A DNA stretch of 50,724 nucleotides from Vicinamibacterales bacterium (GTDB lineage: Bacteria; Acidobacteriota; Vicinamibacteria; Vicinamibacterales; UBA2999), in assembly GCA_030680175.1 (NCBI GenBank), contig JAUXWO010000058.1, positions 1-50,724 of the forward strand, in the 5' to 3' direction. Of the stretch, positions 43,456 through 50,724 are shown in pieces. The notes under the pieces are model-generated. The model saw only the letters and a list, made by a program, of their open reading frames with translations. It ran no database searches and was not told the origin of the DNA. Numbering within the stretch: position 1 is the stretch's first letter; every line of letters starts with the position of its first letter. The position numbers and the translations under genes are program-made.

Positions 43456-44241
43456 ATGCTCGAAGACGTGCAACGCGCGCTGGAAGGCCGGCCGCGGGAT
43501 GCGCGCTTCGTGGTGCTGTCCGACTTCGACGGAACGCTCGCCGAGTTCCACGACGATCCCGCCGCGCCCGTGCTCACGCCGGCGCGGCGCGCGCTCCTGA
43601 CGGCGCTCGCCGTGCGCCCCGACATCACCGTCGGGCTCATCAGCGGCCGGCGTCTCAACGACCTGCGCGACCGCACGACGCTCCCGGCCAATGTCTATCA
43701 TGCCGGGCTGCATGGCCTCGAGCTGGCGATCGAGGATCGGCGCTGGCAGCATCCCGACCTGCGCGAGACCCGCGACGTGGTCGCCGAACTCGTGGCGCGC
43801 ATTCGCGCGCGCGTCGGCGACGTGCCCGGCCTCCGCCTCGAAGAGAAGGGCGTGGCCCTCACGGTCCACGTGCGCGGCGTCGATCCCGCGATCCGCGAGG
43901 CCGTCCTGGCGCGCGCCGAAGCCTGCGCCGACCCGTGGCTCGACGCCGGCCAGCTCAAACGCCTCGTCAGCAGCCAGGCCCGCGAGTACCTCCCCAACAT
44001 CCCGTGGAACAAGGGCGACGCGCTCCGCTGGATCGCGCGCGACGTGCGGGTGGAGTACGGCCGCCCGCCGTGGGTCGTCTTCCTGGGCGATGACGTGACG
44101 GACGAGGACGCGTTCGTGGCGATCGACCGCGGCATGGCGATTGTGGTCGGTCCCCGGCCGTCGGTCGCCCGCTGGCGGCTGCGGGACCCTGCCGAGGTTG
44201 AACAGCTGTTGCGGTGGATCGCCGCCGAGGAGACAGGGTAA
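43456..44241 (+). CDS. otsB: trehalose-6-phosphate phosphatase
   Basis: This is a HAD-superfamily enzyme of 261 residues that removes phosphate from trehalose-6-phosphate. The nucleophile motif is 'LSDFDGTLAEF' (Asp23, acid Asp25). Motif II is 'VGLISGRRLNDL', and a cap follows with 'YHAGLHGLELAIED' and 'KGVALTVHVRG'. Motifs III/IV are 'NKGDALRWIA' and 'FLGDDVTDEDAF'. The start at 43456 is preferred; an in-frame start at 43420 would add 12 residues outside the family alignment. It is followed 15 bases later by otsA, giving an otsB-otsA operon. Confidence 0.95.
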   Translation: MLEDVQRALEGRPRDARFVVLSDFDGTLAEFHDDPAAPVLTPARRALLTALAVRPDITVGLISGRRLNDLRDRTTLPANVYHAGLHGLELAIEDRRWQHPDLRETRDVVAELVARIRARVGDVPGLRLEEKGVALTVHVRGVDPAIREAVLARAEACADPWLDAGQLKRLVSSQAREYLPNIPWNKGDALRWIARDVRVEYGRPPWVVFLGDDVTDEDAFVAIDRGMAIVVGPRPSVARWRLRDPAEVEQLLRWIAAEETG

Positions 44242-44256
44242 GGTGGGGGCGACGTG

Positions 44257-45780
44257 ATGACCGCGGCCGAACTCGTGGCGTCGCTCGCATCCCGCCTGGA
44301 TGGGGTCAAGCTCGTGGTGGTCGCCAACCGCGAGCCCTACATCCACGAACTGGACGTGCGTAAGCCGCGCGGCTGGTGGGATCGCCTCCGTGGCCGGCCC
44401 GCGTCCTCGACACTCCGCTGGACCCGTCCGGCCAGCGGCCTGGTCACCGCCCTCGATCCCGTCATGCGCGCCTGCGGCGGGACCTGGGTGGCCCACGGCA
44501 GCGGGAGCGGCGACCGTGCCGCGTCCGACGCCGCCGGCCGTGTCGCCGTGCCGCCCGACGCGCCGTCCTACACGCTGCGGCGTGTGTGGCTCTCGCCCGA
44601 GGAGGAAGAGGGCTACTACTACGGGTTCAGCAACAACGCCCTCTGGCCGCTCTGCCACATCGCCTACGCGCGTCCCGTCTTCAACGAGGCCGACTGGCAG
44701 CACTACGCCGCGGTCAACCGCCGCTTCGCCGACACGGTGCTCGAGGAGATCGCGGGCACACGCGCGATCGTCTTCGTGCAGGACTACCACTACGCGCTGC
44801 TGCCGCGCATGATCAAGGACGCACGGCCCGACGCCGTCGTCTGCCAGTTCTGGCACATCCCGTGGCCGAACCCCGAGGCGTTCCGCATCTGCCCGTGGCA
44901 GGAGGCCGTGCTCGATGGGTTGCTCGGCAACGACCTGCTCGGCTTTCACATCCAGTACCACTGCAACAACTTCGTCGAGACCGTCGACCGCACGCTCGAA
45001 GCGCGCCTCGACGCCGAGACGTTCACCGTGCACCGGCGGGGCCATAAAACCGCGGTGAAGCCCTTCCCGATCAGCATCGATCCGGGGCTCTGGGCCACCG
45101 AGGCGACCGGGCGCGCCTGGGCGTCGGAGGTGGCGGCCACGCGCCGGTCACTCGGCCTCCGCGACGAGCGGCTGCTGATGGGCGTGGACCGGCTCGACTA
45201 CACAAAGGGGATCCCGGAACGCCTGCGCGCGCTGGACCGGCTGCTGGAGAGCCGTCCCGAGTGGCGCAAGCGCGTCGTGCTGCTGCAGATTGGCGCGCCG
45301 TCCCGCGATCATCTGGACCGCTATCAGTCGCTCAGCGACGAGGTCGACCACCTCGTGGCGGCCATCAACGAGCGCCACGGCGCCTCGTCCTGGCGCCCCG
45401 TGATCTACCGGCGCCAGCACCACGAGGCCGAGGACATCGCCGCCCTGTACCGCGCGTCGGACGCCTTGGTCGTCTCGTCGGTCCACGACGGCATGAACCT
45501 CGTGGCCAAGGAGTTCGTGGCGGCGCGCGGCGACGAACGCGGCGTGCTCCTGCTGTCGCGGTTCACCGGCGCCGCGCGGTCGATGGCGGAAGCGGTGCAG
45601 GTGAATCCGTTCGCCACCGATGAATTCGCCGAAGCCCTGCACGACGCCCTGATGATGCCCGCGGACGAGCAGGCGCGGCGGATGCGCAGCCTCCGGTCCC
45701 GCGTCCATGGCCACACCGTCTTCGACTGGGCAGAGAAGATGCTGACGGCCGCCTGCCGGATCGGCGAGACGGGACGGTAG
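44257..45780 (+). CDS. otsA: trehalose-6-phosphate synthase (GT20)
   Basis: This 507-residue retaining GT-B glycosyltransferase joins glucose from a nucleotide sugar to glucose-6-phosphate. Marks: 'LVVVANREPYIHE' at the N-terminus, 'SGLVTALDPVM', 'GYYYGFSNNALWPLCH', 'VFVQDYHYALLP', 'FWHIPWPNPEAFRICPW', 'LGNDLLGFHIQYHCNNFVETVDR', 'GVDRLDYTKGIPERLRALDRLL' and the nucleotide-binding 'VSSVHDGMNLVAKEFVA'. The start is the ATG at 44257, with an in-frame GTG immediately before it; GGTGGGGG lies upstream. With otsB and mscL it forms an osmotic-stress group. The donor (UDP- or GDP/ADP-glucose) is not determined from sequence. Confidence 0.96.
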   Translation: MTAAELVASLASRLDGVKLVVVANREPYIHELDVRKPRGWWDRLRGRPASSTLRWTRPASGLVTALDPVMRACGGTWVAHGSGSGDRAASDAAGRVAVPPDAPSYTLRRVWLSPEEEEGYYYGFSNNALWPLCHIAYARPVFNEADWQHYAAVNRRFADTVLEEIAGTRAIVFVQDYHYALLPRMIKDARPDAVVCQFWHIPWPNPEAFRICPWQEAVLDGLLGNDLLGFHIQYHCNNFVETVDRTLEARLDAETFTVHRRGHKTAVKPFPISIDPGLWATEATGRAWASEVAATRRSLGLRDERLLMGVDRLDYTKGIPERLRALDRLLESRPEWRKRVVLLQIGAPSRDHLDRYQSLSDEVDHLVAAINERHGASSWRPVIYRRQHHEAEDIAALYRASDALVVSSVHDGMNLVAKEFVAARGDERGVLLLSRFTGAARSMAEAVQVNPFATDEFAEALHDALMMPADEQARRMRSLRSRVHGHTVFDWAEKMLTAACRIGETGR

Positions 45781-45800
45781 GGAGGTGCCGGGGTGCCGAG

Positions 45801-45856
45801 CCGAGAGCCGAGAGCCGAAAGCCGAGAGCTGATCGCTGATCGCTGATCGCCGCTCG
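45801..45856. repeat. heptamer tandem repeat (CCGAGAG/CTGATCG, 8 units)
   Basis: Four ccgagag-type units followed by three ctgatcg units and one ccgctcg fill the spacer between otsA and mscL, ending 25 bases before the mscL ATG. The first half is the same family as the repeat at 8264-8326, in the same orientation relative to transcription. Confidence 0.9.
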
Positions 45857-45881
45857 CTACTCCCCTTCAACAGGAGCGTCC

Positions 45882-46232
45882 ATGTTCAACGAGTTTCGCG
45901 AGTTCATCGCCAAGGGCAATGTCATGGACCTCGCCGTGGGGGTCATCGTGGGCGGGGCGTTCGCGCAGATCACCAACTCGCTCGTCACCGACGTGCTCAT
46001 GCCGCCCATCGGCCTGCTGCTCGGCGGGAGCGACTTCACCGAGCTGTACTGGCAGCTGAAGGCCGGCACCCCGGTGGGCCCCTACGACACGCTCACGGCC
46101 GCGAAGGAGGCCGGCGCCGTCACGCTCAACTACGGCGCCTTCGTCACGCAGGTCGTGAACTTCCTGATCATCGCCTGGGCCGTCTTCATCGTCGTCAAGA
46201 TGGTGAACCGGCTGCGCCGCGAGCAGGCCTGA
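45882..46232 (+). CDS. mscL: large-conductance mechanosensitive channel
   Basis: This is a homopentameric inner-membrane channel that opens under membrane tension during osmotic downshock and releases solutes. It has 116 residues, shorter than the usual 130-150. The amphipathic N-terminal helix and TM1 are canonical (FNEFREFIAKGNVMDLAVGVIVGGAFAQITNSLVTDVLMPPIG). A periplasmic loop (residues ~47-85) and TM2 (TQVVNFLIIAWAVFIVVKMVNRL) follow. The protein ends right after TM2 at RREQA, so the C-terminal cytoplasmic helix bundle is missing. AGGAG lies five bases before the ATG. It is placed just after the trehalose genes, matching a solute-release role. Confidence 0.95.
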   Translation: MFNEFREFIAKGNVMDLAVGVIVGGAFAQITNSLVTDVLMPPIGLLLGGSDFTELYWQLKAGTPVGPYDTLTAAKEAGAVTLNYGAFVTQVVNFLIIAWAVFIVVKMVNRLRREQA

Positions 46233-46240
46233 CCGGAGCC

Positions 46241-46256
46241 CCCCTCGACGGAGGGG
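46241..46256. terminator. short hairpin between mscL and the convergent permease
   Basis: CCCCTC-GACG-GAGGGG forms a 6-bp GC stem in the 25-base gap between convergent stops at 46232 and 46258. It is short and without a T-run; modest support. Confidence 0.35.
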
Positions 46257-46257
46257 C

Positions 46258-48669
46258 CTACTCAGCGCGCATCGCGATGGCCGGATCGATCCGCGTCGCG
46301 CGGCGCGCGGGCACGAGGCCCGCGAGTGCGGCGGCCGTCAGGAGCACCAGCAGGCCGCCCGCGTACGCCGCCGGGTCTGACGCCGACACCTCGTAGAGCA
46401 GCGACCCGGCGAGCCGCGACAGCCACAACGCGGCCGCGAGACCCGCCGCCGCGCCGAGCGTGACCGCCCCAATCGTGTCGCGCAGCACGAGCGACACCAC
46501 CGACGATGGCGCCGCGCCGAGGGCCATCCGCACGCCGATCTCCGGCGTCCGCGCGGCGACCGTCTGCGCCAGCACCCCGTAGATGCCCATCACCGCGAGC
46601 AGCAGGGCCAGCGCACCGAACCCCGTCAGCAGCCACACGGCGAACCGCTGGTCGGCCACGGCGCGGCCGACGGACGCCTCGAGCGTGGACAGCTCCGCCG
46701 GCACATCCGGGTTGATCGCGCGCGCGGCCTCGCGCAGCCGCGGCGCGACGACGGCGGCGGTGACGCCGGGCTGCAGGCGCGCCACGGTGGTGACGAACCA
46801 CGCCATGCGATCGGGCCGCTGCGGGAAGTGCACGTAGACCTCGGGGACCGCGTCACTCGCCAGGCGGTGCCGCACATCCCCCGCGATGCCGACGATGGTG
46901 AGGGGCGGGTTGTCGCGATCCATGCCGGCAAACTGGATGCGTGCGCCGATCGGGTCGCGCCCCGCGAAGTAGCGCGCCGCCATCGTCTGATTGATCACCG
47001 CGACGTACTCGGCGCCGGCCACGTCGCGTGCGTCGAAGGCGCGGCCGCGGACGAGCGGAATGCCCATCGCGCGGAAGTACTCGCCCGAGACGACCCGGTA
47101 CGAGGCGGACTGCGCCGTCCAGTCGGCACGGATCTCTTCCCACGCCTGGCCATCGTGCAGGAACGCGCCGTTGGCATCCATGCCGCTGAGGGGCGGCGTG
47201 TTGATGAGCCCGGCCGCCTCGATGCCAGGCACCGAGGCGGCACGCGCGAGCCACGCCTCGTAGAAGGCGGCGGCGCTGGCGGCGCCCGTCTCCGCCTCGA
47301 CGGGCACCGTCGTCTGCATGGTGACGACGCCCGCGGGCCGGAAGCCGGGATCCACCGACAGCAGCTGGACGAAGCTGCGGACCAGCAGTGCGGAACCGCA
47401 GACGAGCAGGACGGCCAGGGCCACTTCGATGCCGACGAGCACCAGCCGCGTCCGTGCGCGTCCGCCCGCGGCCATGCCGCGGCCCGACTCCACCATCGCG
47501 TCACGCAGATCCGGACGCGAGCACTGGAGCGCCGGCCACACGCCGAAGGCGAGGGGCGTGAGGAGGGCGACGGCCAGGCCGAAGAGCACGACCGGGCCGT
47601 CGAGGCTCACCTCGGCGAGCCGCGGCAGCTGCGGCGGCGCGAGCGCCACCAGCGCGCGCACGAGCGCGCCGGCCAGCCCGAGGCCGAGCACGCCGCCCGC
47701 CACGCCGAGCAGGACGTTCTCGGTGAGCAGCAGCCGCACCAGCTGGCCGCGACCGGCGCCGAGCGCCAGCCGCACGGCGAGCTCCTTGCGGCGGTCCGCG
47801 CTGCGCGCGACGAGCATGCTCGCGACGTTGACGCACGCCCCGAGCAGCACGACGACGACGGCGCCGAGCAGCGTGAGGAGCAGGGGACGCGAGGCGCCGA
47901 CGAGCCGCTCCTGCAGCGGCACGACGGCCGCATCCGTGCCGTCGTGGTTGTCGCCGTGCGCGGCCTCGAGCCGCGCGGCGATCGCCGACATCTCCGATTG
48001 CGCCTGCGCGAGCGGCACGTCCGGCCCGAGCCGCGCGACGACGCGCAGGTTGTGCGCCGTGCGCCCGGAGGCGTCGGGGACGCGCGCCTTCGCGGTCCAC
48101 ACCTCTGCGCCATCGGGGTACGCGAAACCAGGCGGCATCACGCCGACGACCGCCGCGGCCTCGCCATCCACGCGGAGGGTGAGGCCGGTGAGATCCGTGC
48201 GTCCGCCGAGCACGCGCTGCCAGAGCCCGTGGCCGACGACCACCGCCGGACGTCCGTGCAGCACGAGCTCCTCCTCGACGAACGTACGGCCGAGCAGCGG
48301 CGGGACGTCGAAGACGTCGAAGAAGTCGTGCGTCACCCGGAAGATGCCGGTCATGACGGGCTCCTGCCCGCCGATGACCGTGCCGCGGCCGCCGGTCCAC
48401 GCGGCGAGCGCCCGGAAGCCGCGCGCCTCGGCGTGCCAGTCCTCGAAGTTCGGGAACGAGACGCCCATCGTGCGCGTGCGCGCGTTCGCCTCCGAAATCA
48501 TCACGATCCGGTCCGCGTCCGGGTACGGCAGCGGACGGAGCAGCACCGCGTGCACGATGCTGAAGACCGCCGACGTGCCGCCGATCCCGAGTCCGAGCGT
48601 GAGGACCGCGAGCAACGTGAAGAGGGGCGTGCGCCGCAGCGAGCGCAACGCGTAGCGGACCTGATCCAT
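46258..48669 (-). CDS. ATPase-less MacB/FtsX-type permease (second orphan permease)
   Basis: The protein has 803 residues from the ATG at 48669. It opens 'VRYALRSLRRTPLFTLLAVLTLGLGIGGTSAVFSIVHAVLLRPLPYPDADR', then has a MacB periplasmic core ('SFPNFEDWHAEARGFRALAAWTGG'), first FtsX helices ('LLLTLLGAVVVVLLGACVNVASMLVARSADRRKELAVRLALGAGR'), a second periplasmic domain and a second FtsX module ('GIYGVLAQTVAARTPEIGVRMALGA'), ending 'ATRIDPAIAMRAE'. It shares its architecture with the permease at 14044 but differs widely in sequence. It is downstream of a TolB-like propeller gene on the same strand (113 bases), a pairing common in acidobacterial genomes. The substrate is unknown and no ATPase is nearby. 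An in-frame extension upstream overlaps the spacer and is not used. Confidence 0.92.
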   Translation of the reverse strand: MDQVRYALRSLRRTPLFTLLAVLTLGLGIGGTSAVFSIVHAVLLRPLPYPDADRIVMISEANARTRTMGVSFPNFEDWHAEARGFRALAAWTGGRGTVIGGQEPVMTGIFRVTHDFFDVFDVPPLLGRTFVEEELVLHGRPAVVVGHGLWQRVLGGRTDLTGLTLRVDGEAAAVVGVMPPGFAYPDGAEVWTAKARVPDASGRTAHNLRVVARLGPDVPLAQAQSEMSAIAARLEAAHGDNHDGTDAAVVPLQERLVGASRPLLLTLLGAVVVVLLGACVNVASMLVARSADRRKELAVRLALGAGRGQLVRLLLTENVLLGVAGGVLGLGLAGALVRALVALAPPQLPRLAEVSLDGPVVLFGLAVALLTPLAFGVWPALQCSRPDLRDAMVESGRGMAAGGRARTRLVLVGIEVALAVLLVCGSALLVRSFVQLLSVDPGFRPAGVVTMQTTVPVEAETGAASAAAFYEAWLARAASVPGIEAAGLINTPPLSGMDANGAFLHDGQAWEEIRADWTAQSASYRVVSGEYFRAMGIPLVRGRAFDARDVAGAEYVAVINQTMAARYFAGRDPIGARIQFAGMDRDNPPLTIVGIAGDVRHRLASDAVPEVYVHFPQRPDRMAWFVTTVARLQPGVTAAVVAPRLREAARAINPDVPAELSTLEASVGRAVADQRFAVWLLTGFGALALLLAVMGIYGVLAQTVAARTPEIGVRMALGAAPSSVVSLVLRDTIGAVTLGAAAGLAAALWLSRLAGSLLYEVSASDPAAYAGGLLVLLTAAALAGLVPARRATRIDPAIAMRAE

Positions 48670-48782
48670 CGGGGCAACCTCGCCTGGGGATCCTCTGCCC
48701 GGGCGCGCACCCGGTGCGCCGGGCGGATCCGGTTCGTCCCCGTGTGTGACGATCTCGCCACCGGAAAGGTTGGCGCCGCTGG

Positions 48783-50724
48783 CTATCGGCGTGTGTTGGT
48801 GGTGGGGGCGGGGCGGTCGAGGCCGAGCGTCCAGAGGTTGCCGTGGAGTTCGCCGCGCTCGTACACGAGCGTGTCGCCGCGCGGGGACCAATCCGGGTAG
48901 CGCACGTAGACATGCACGGGCTCCGGTGCGCTGAACGCCTGTTCGGGGCCGCCACTGGCGGCGATCCAGCGCAGGTCCCAGCGGCCGTCCCGGAGCGCGG
49001 CGTAGGCGATGCGCGTGCCGTCCGGCGACCAGCTCCGAACCCAGCTCTGTCCCCGGACATCGGTGATCTGGCGCAACGTCGCCGTTGCCACGTCGAGCAC
49101 CCCGACGTGCGTCGAGCTGCCCCGCTTGATCTCGACCGCCAGTTGCGTGCCGTCGGGCGACCACGCCGGATAGCCCACCCACAGCGCCGGGTCGGACACG
49201 CGGCGCAGGGAGAGCGGCTCGATGGTGCCGAGCCATAGCACGCGGTTGCCCGTGTCAGGGGCGAGAACCGAGAAGGCCACGCGGGTCGCGTCCGGCGAGA
49301 GCTGCAGCTCACCGAGCGTGCCCCGCGGCTGTTCCGCCAGGCCGGCGGGTGATCGCTCGGCGTCGACGAGCACCGACTCGCGGCGCGTGGCCGTGTCGAT
49401 CATCCAGATGGCCGTCGCCGGTTCGCGGTTCGAAAGGAACGCCAGGCGCCGGCCGTCCGGAAACCAGCTCGGATGGGCGCCGACGGTGCCGGCCGGCGTG
49501 ACCTGCGCCGCGCCCGTGCCGTCCACGTTCATCGTCCAGATGGCGGGGGGCTGTCCAGCGGGCCGCGACATGTAGGCCAGTCGTGATCCATCGGGCGAGA
49601 AGGCGGGGTACGAGTTGCGGCGGCTCGTGTCGTTGGTGACGGCGATGGGCGGGCCGGCCCTGAACGCCGCATCCACGGGGGCCCGCCAGATCTGGCTGCG
49701 CAGCGTCAGCCCGCTGAACACCAGGCGTGTGCCACGAGGATCGATCGAGAGACCGCGGACGCCGGGCACCGACGGCACGGCGATCGCGTGACGCGGCCCC
49801 GCCGCCACCCCGCGTGCCGTGTCGAACGGCACACGCCAGACGATCGCCTCGCCGCCGGCCGCATAGATCGCCGAACCGTCTGGGGCGAACACCGCCTCGA
49901 ACAAGCCTTCGCCTTCGGCGATGTGCCGCGACTCGCCGCCCACGGCCGGCACGACCCAGAGCCCGGCGTCGCGACCGGCGTCGAACGTGGTGAACGCGAC
50001 CCAGCGCCCATCGGGGCTCCACGCGGGCCCGGAGTGTCCGCCGTCCGGCGCCGTCGAGGTCGTGAGCGCGCGCTGGTCCGCGCCATCGGCGCTCACGATC
50101 CTGATCGTCGACCCCGTCTGCGCGCCGTACGCGCTCGGCGACACGTCCGACATCTCGTCGGTCTGGTACGCCACGAGCCGTCCGTCCGGCGACCACGCGG
50201 GATGCGCGCCGGCATCCACGATCTGGCGGGGGGCGCCGCCGCCCCGCGCGTCCACCACCCACACGCCGCCGTGGGCGTACGAGTGGTACGCGACGAAGCG
50301 GCCGTCGGGCGACCAGGCGGGCTGCACGTTCTGCCCGCCGTCGCGCGTCAACGCGACCGCGGTCGACCCGCCATCGAGACTGCGGACGTAGAGTTCGAAC
50401 GCGCCGGTCGCATCCGACGCATAGACCACCGAGTGCCCGTCGGGCGAGACGGCCGGATGCAGATCGAGTCCGGGCGTCGTGGTGATCTGCGCCGGCATGA
50501 GGCGCGGTGACCGCCACCATTCGGCGGCGTCCGTGGCGGCGGCCTCAGGGGCGCTCGCGGCCGGCCACGCGGCCGACCGCTGCAGACCGATGCCGATCGC
50601 CACGAGCGCCGCGACGGAGACGGCCGCGATCGCCCATGAGAGGCGCGGTGGCCGGCGCGTGGCCGGCGGGCCGGCGGGCGGTGCGGGCGCCTCCGGCCGC
50701 GGGACGGCCGCCGCCACGGCCGCC
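48783..50724 (-). CDS. membrane-anchored TolB/WD40-like beta-propeller protein (partial, N-terminus beyond window)
   Basis: The frame is open from the window edge to a TAG at 48783, about 647 codons. A Pro/Ala/Arg-rich linker and one TM helix ('SWAIAAVSVAALVAIGIGL') are followed by many PD40/WD40-like blades with the tag 'SPDG' ('HPAVSPDGHSVVYASDATG', 'QPAWSPDGRFVAYHSYAHG', 'YPAFSPDGSRLAYMSRPAG', 'YPDWSPRGDTLVYERG'). In this family the part before the TM is usually a Ser/Thr protein kinase or a winged-helix DNA-binding domain; the linker just visible is consistent with either, and the domain lies outside. A GTG at 50717 exists but is unlikely to be the true start. It probably acts with the permease gene downstream. 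Confidence 0.85.
   Translation of the reverse strand, partial: AAVAAAVPRPEAPAPPAGPPATRRPPRLSWAIAAVSVAALVAIGIGLQRSAAWPAASAPEAAATDAAEWWRSPRLMPAQITTTPGLDLHPAVSPDGHSVVYASDATGAFELYVRSLDGGSTAVALTRDGGQNVQPAWSPDGRFVAYHSYAHGGVWVVDARGGGAPRQIVDAGAHPAWSPDGRLVAYQTDEMSDVSPSAYGAQTGSTIRIVSADGADQRALTTSTAPDGGHSGPAWSPDGRWVAFTTFDAGRDAGLWVVPAVGGESRHIAEGEGLFEAVFAPDGSAIYAAGGEAIVWRVPFDTARGVAAGPRHAIAVPSVPGVRGLSIDPRGTRLVFSGLTLRSQIWRAPVDAAFRAGPPIAVTNDTSRRNSYPAFSPDGSRLAYMSRPAGQPPAIWTMNVDGTGAAQVTPAGTVGAHPSWFPDGRRLAFLSNREPATAIWMIDTATRRESVLVDAERSPAGLAEQPRGTLGELQLSPDATRVAFSVLAPDTGNRVLWLGTIEPLSLRRVSDPALWVGYPAWSPDGTQLAVEIKRGSSTHVGVLDVATATLRQITDVRGQSWVRSWSPDGTRIAYAALRDGRWDLRWIAASGGPEQAFSAPEPVHVYVRYPDWSPRGDTLVYERGELHGNLWTLGLDRPAPTTNTRR

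Overview
The window is a contiguous, gene-dense, very GC-rich stretch of bacterial chromosome. Several features point to an Acidobacteriota genome, probably of the Vicinamibacteria type. These are two VWFA-related proteins, two ATPase-less duplicated FtsX/MacB-type permeases of the acidobacterial orphan-permease style, TolB-like beta-propeller proteins with one N-terminal membrane anchor, PAS-rich hybrid kinases, and short-period tandem repeats in the spacers between genes. This assignment is inferred from gene families. I saw no rRNA, tRNA or CRISPR array.

Layout. Positions 1-13929 (minus strand) look like one long operon. It begins with a CzcCBA-type heavy-metal RND efflux system (13929 to 8325), continues with its OmpR-type regulator and histidine kinase (8261 to 6055), and runs on through a large unknown secreted protein to two VWFA-related proteins, the last cut by the window edge. 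Most junctions overlap by 1 to 4 bases. An 81-bp inverted repeat with a 12-mer tandem repeat in its spacer interrupts the start of the first VWA gene. Positions 14044-23438 hold an orphan permease, then on the minus strand a hybrid kinase, an M20 metallopeptidase and a second hybrid kinase. Positions 23725-28104 carry a lysine-tailed SWIB protein, a YkgJ-like cysteine-cluster protein coupled to a seven-helix/PAS sensor with no kinase domain, exonuclease III and a TetR regulator with a visible operator.

Positions 28174-34304 carry a palindromic repeat, a frameshifted beta-propeller gene, an exported methyltransferase and the most striking pair in the window. This is a glycosylasparaginase (cleaves the GlcNAc-Asn bond) transcribed divergently from an STT3/AglB/PglB-type oligosaccharyltransferase (forms the glycan-Asn bond). 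A decayed collagen-like coding fragment follows. Positions 34366-41705 contain an AAA+ ATPase, a dicarboxylate/amino-acid symporter coupled to a third hybrid kinase, a DUF2062 protein, heme A synthase, a TA-flanked MITE-like element and a LysE-type exporter. Positions 41767-46232 contain a GlcD-type FAD oxidase, otsB-otsA for trehalose synthesis and mscL, an osmotic-stress group. Positions 46258-50724 (minus) hold a second orphan permease downstream of a TolB-like propeller protein that runs off the window.

Repeats are the second theme. Heptamer tandem repeats occur at four gene junctions (1992, 8264, 21373, 45801) and twice touch or supply a stop codon. There are also three palindromic or inverted-repeat elements of different kinds. 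Many very long open frames lie antisense to real genes; they are GC artefacts and are left out.
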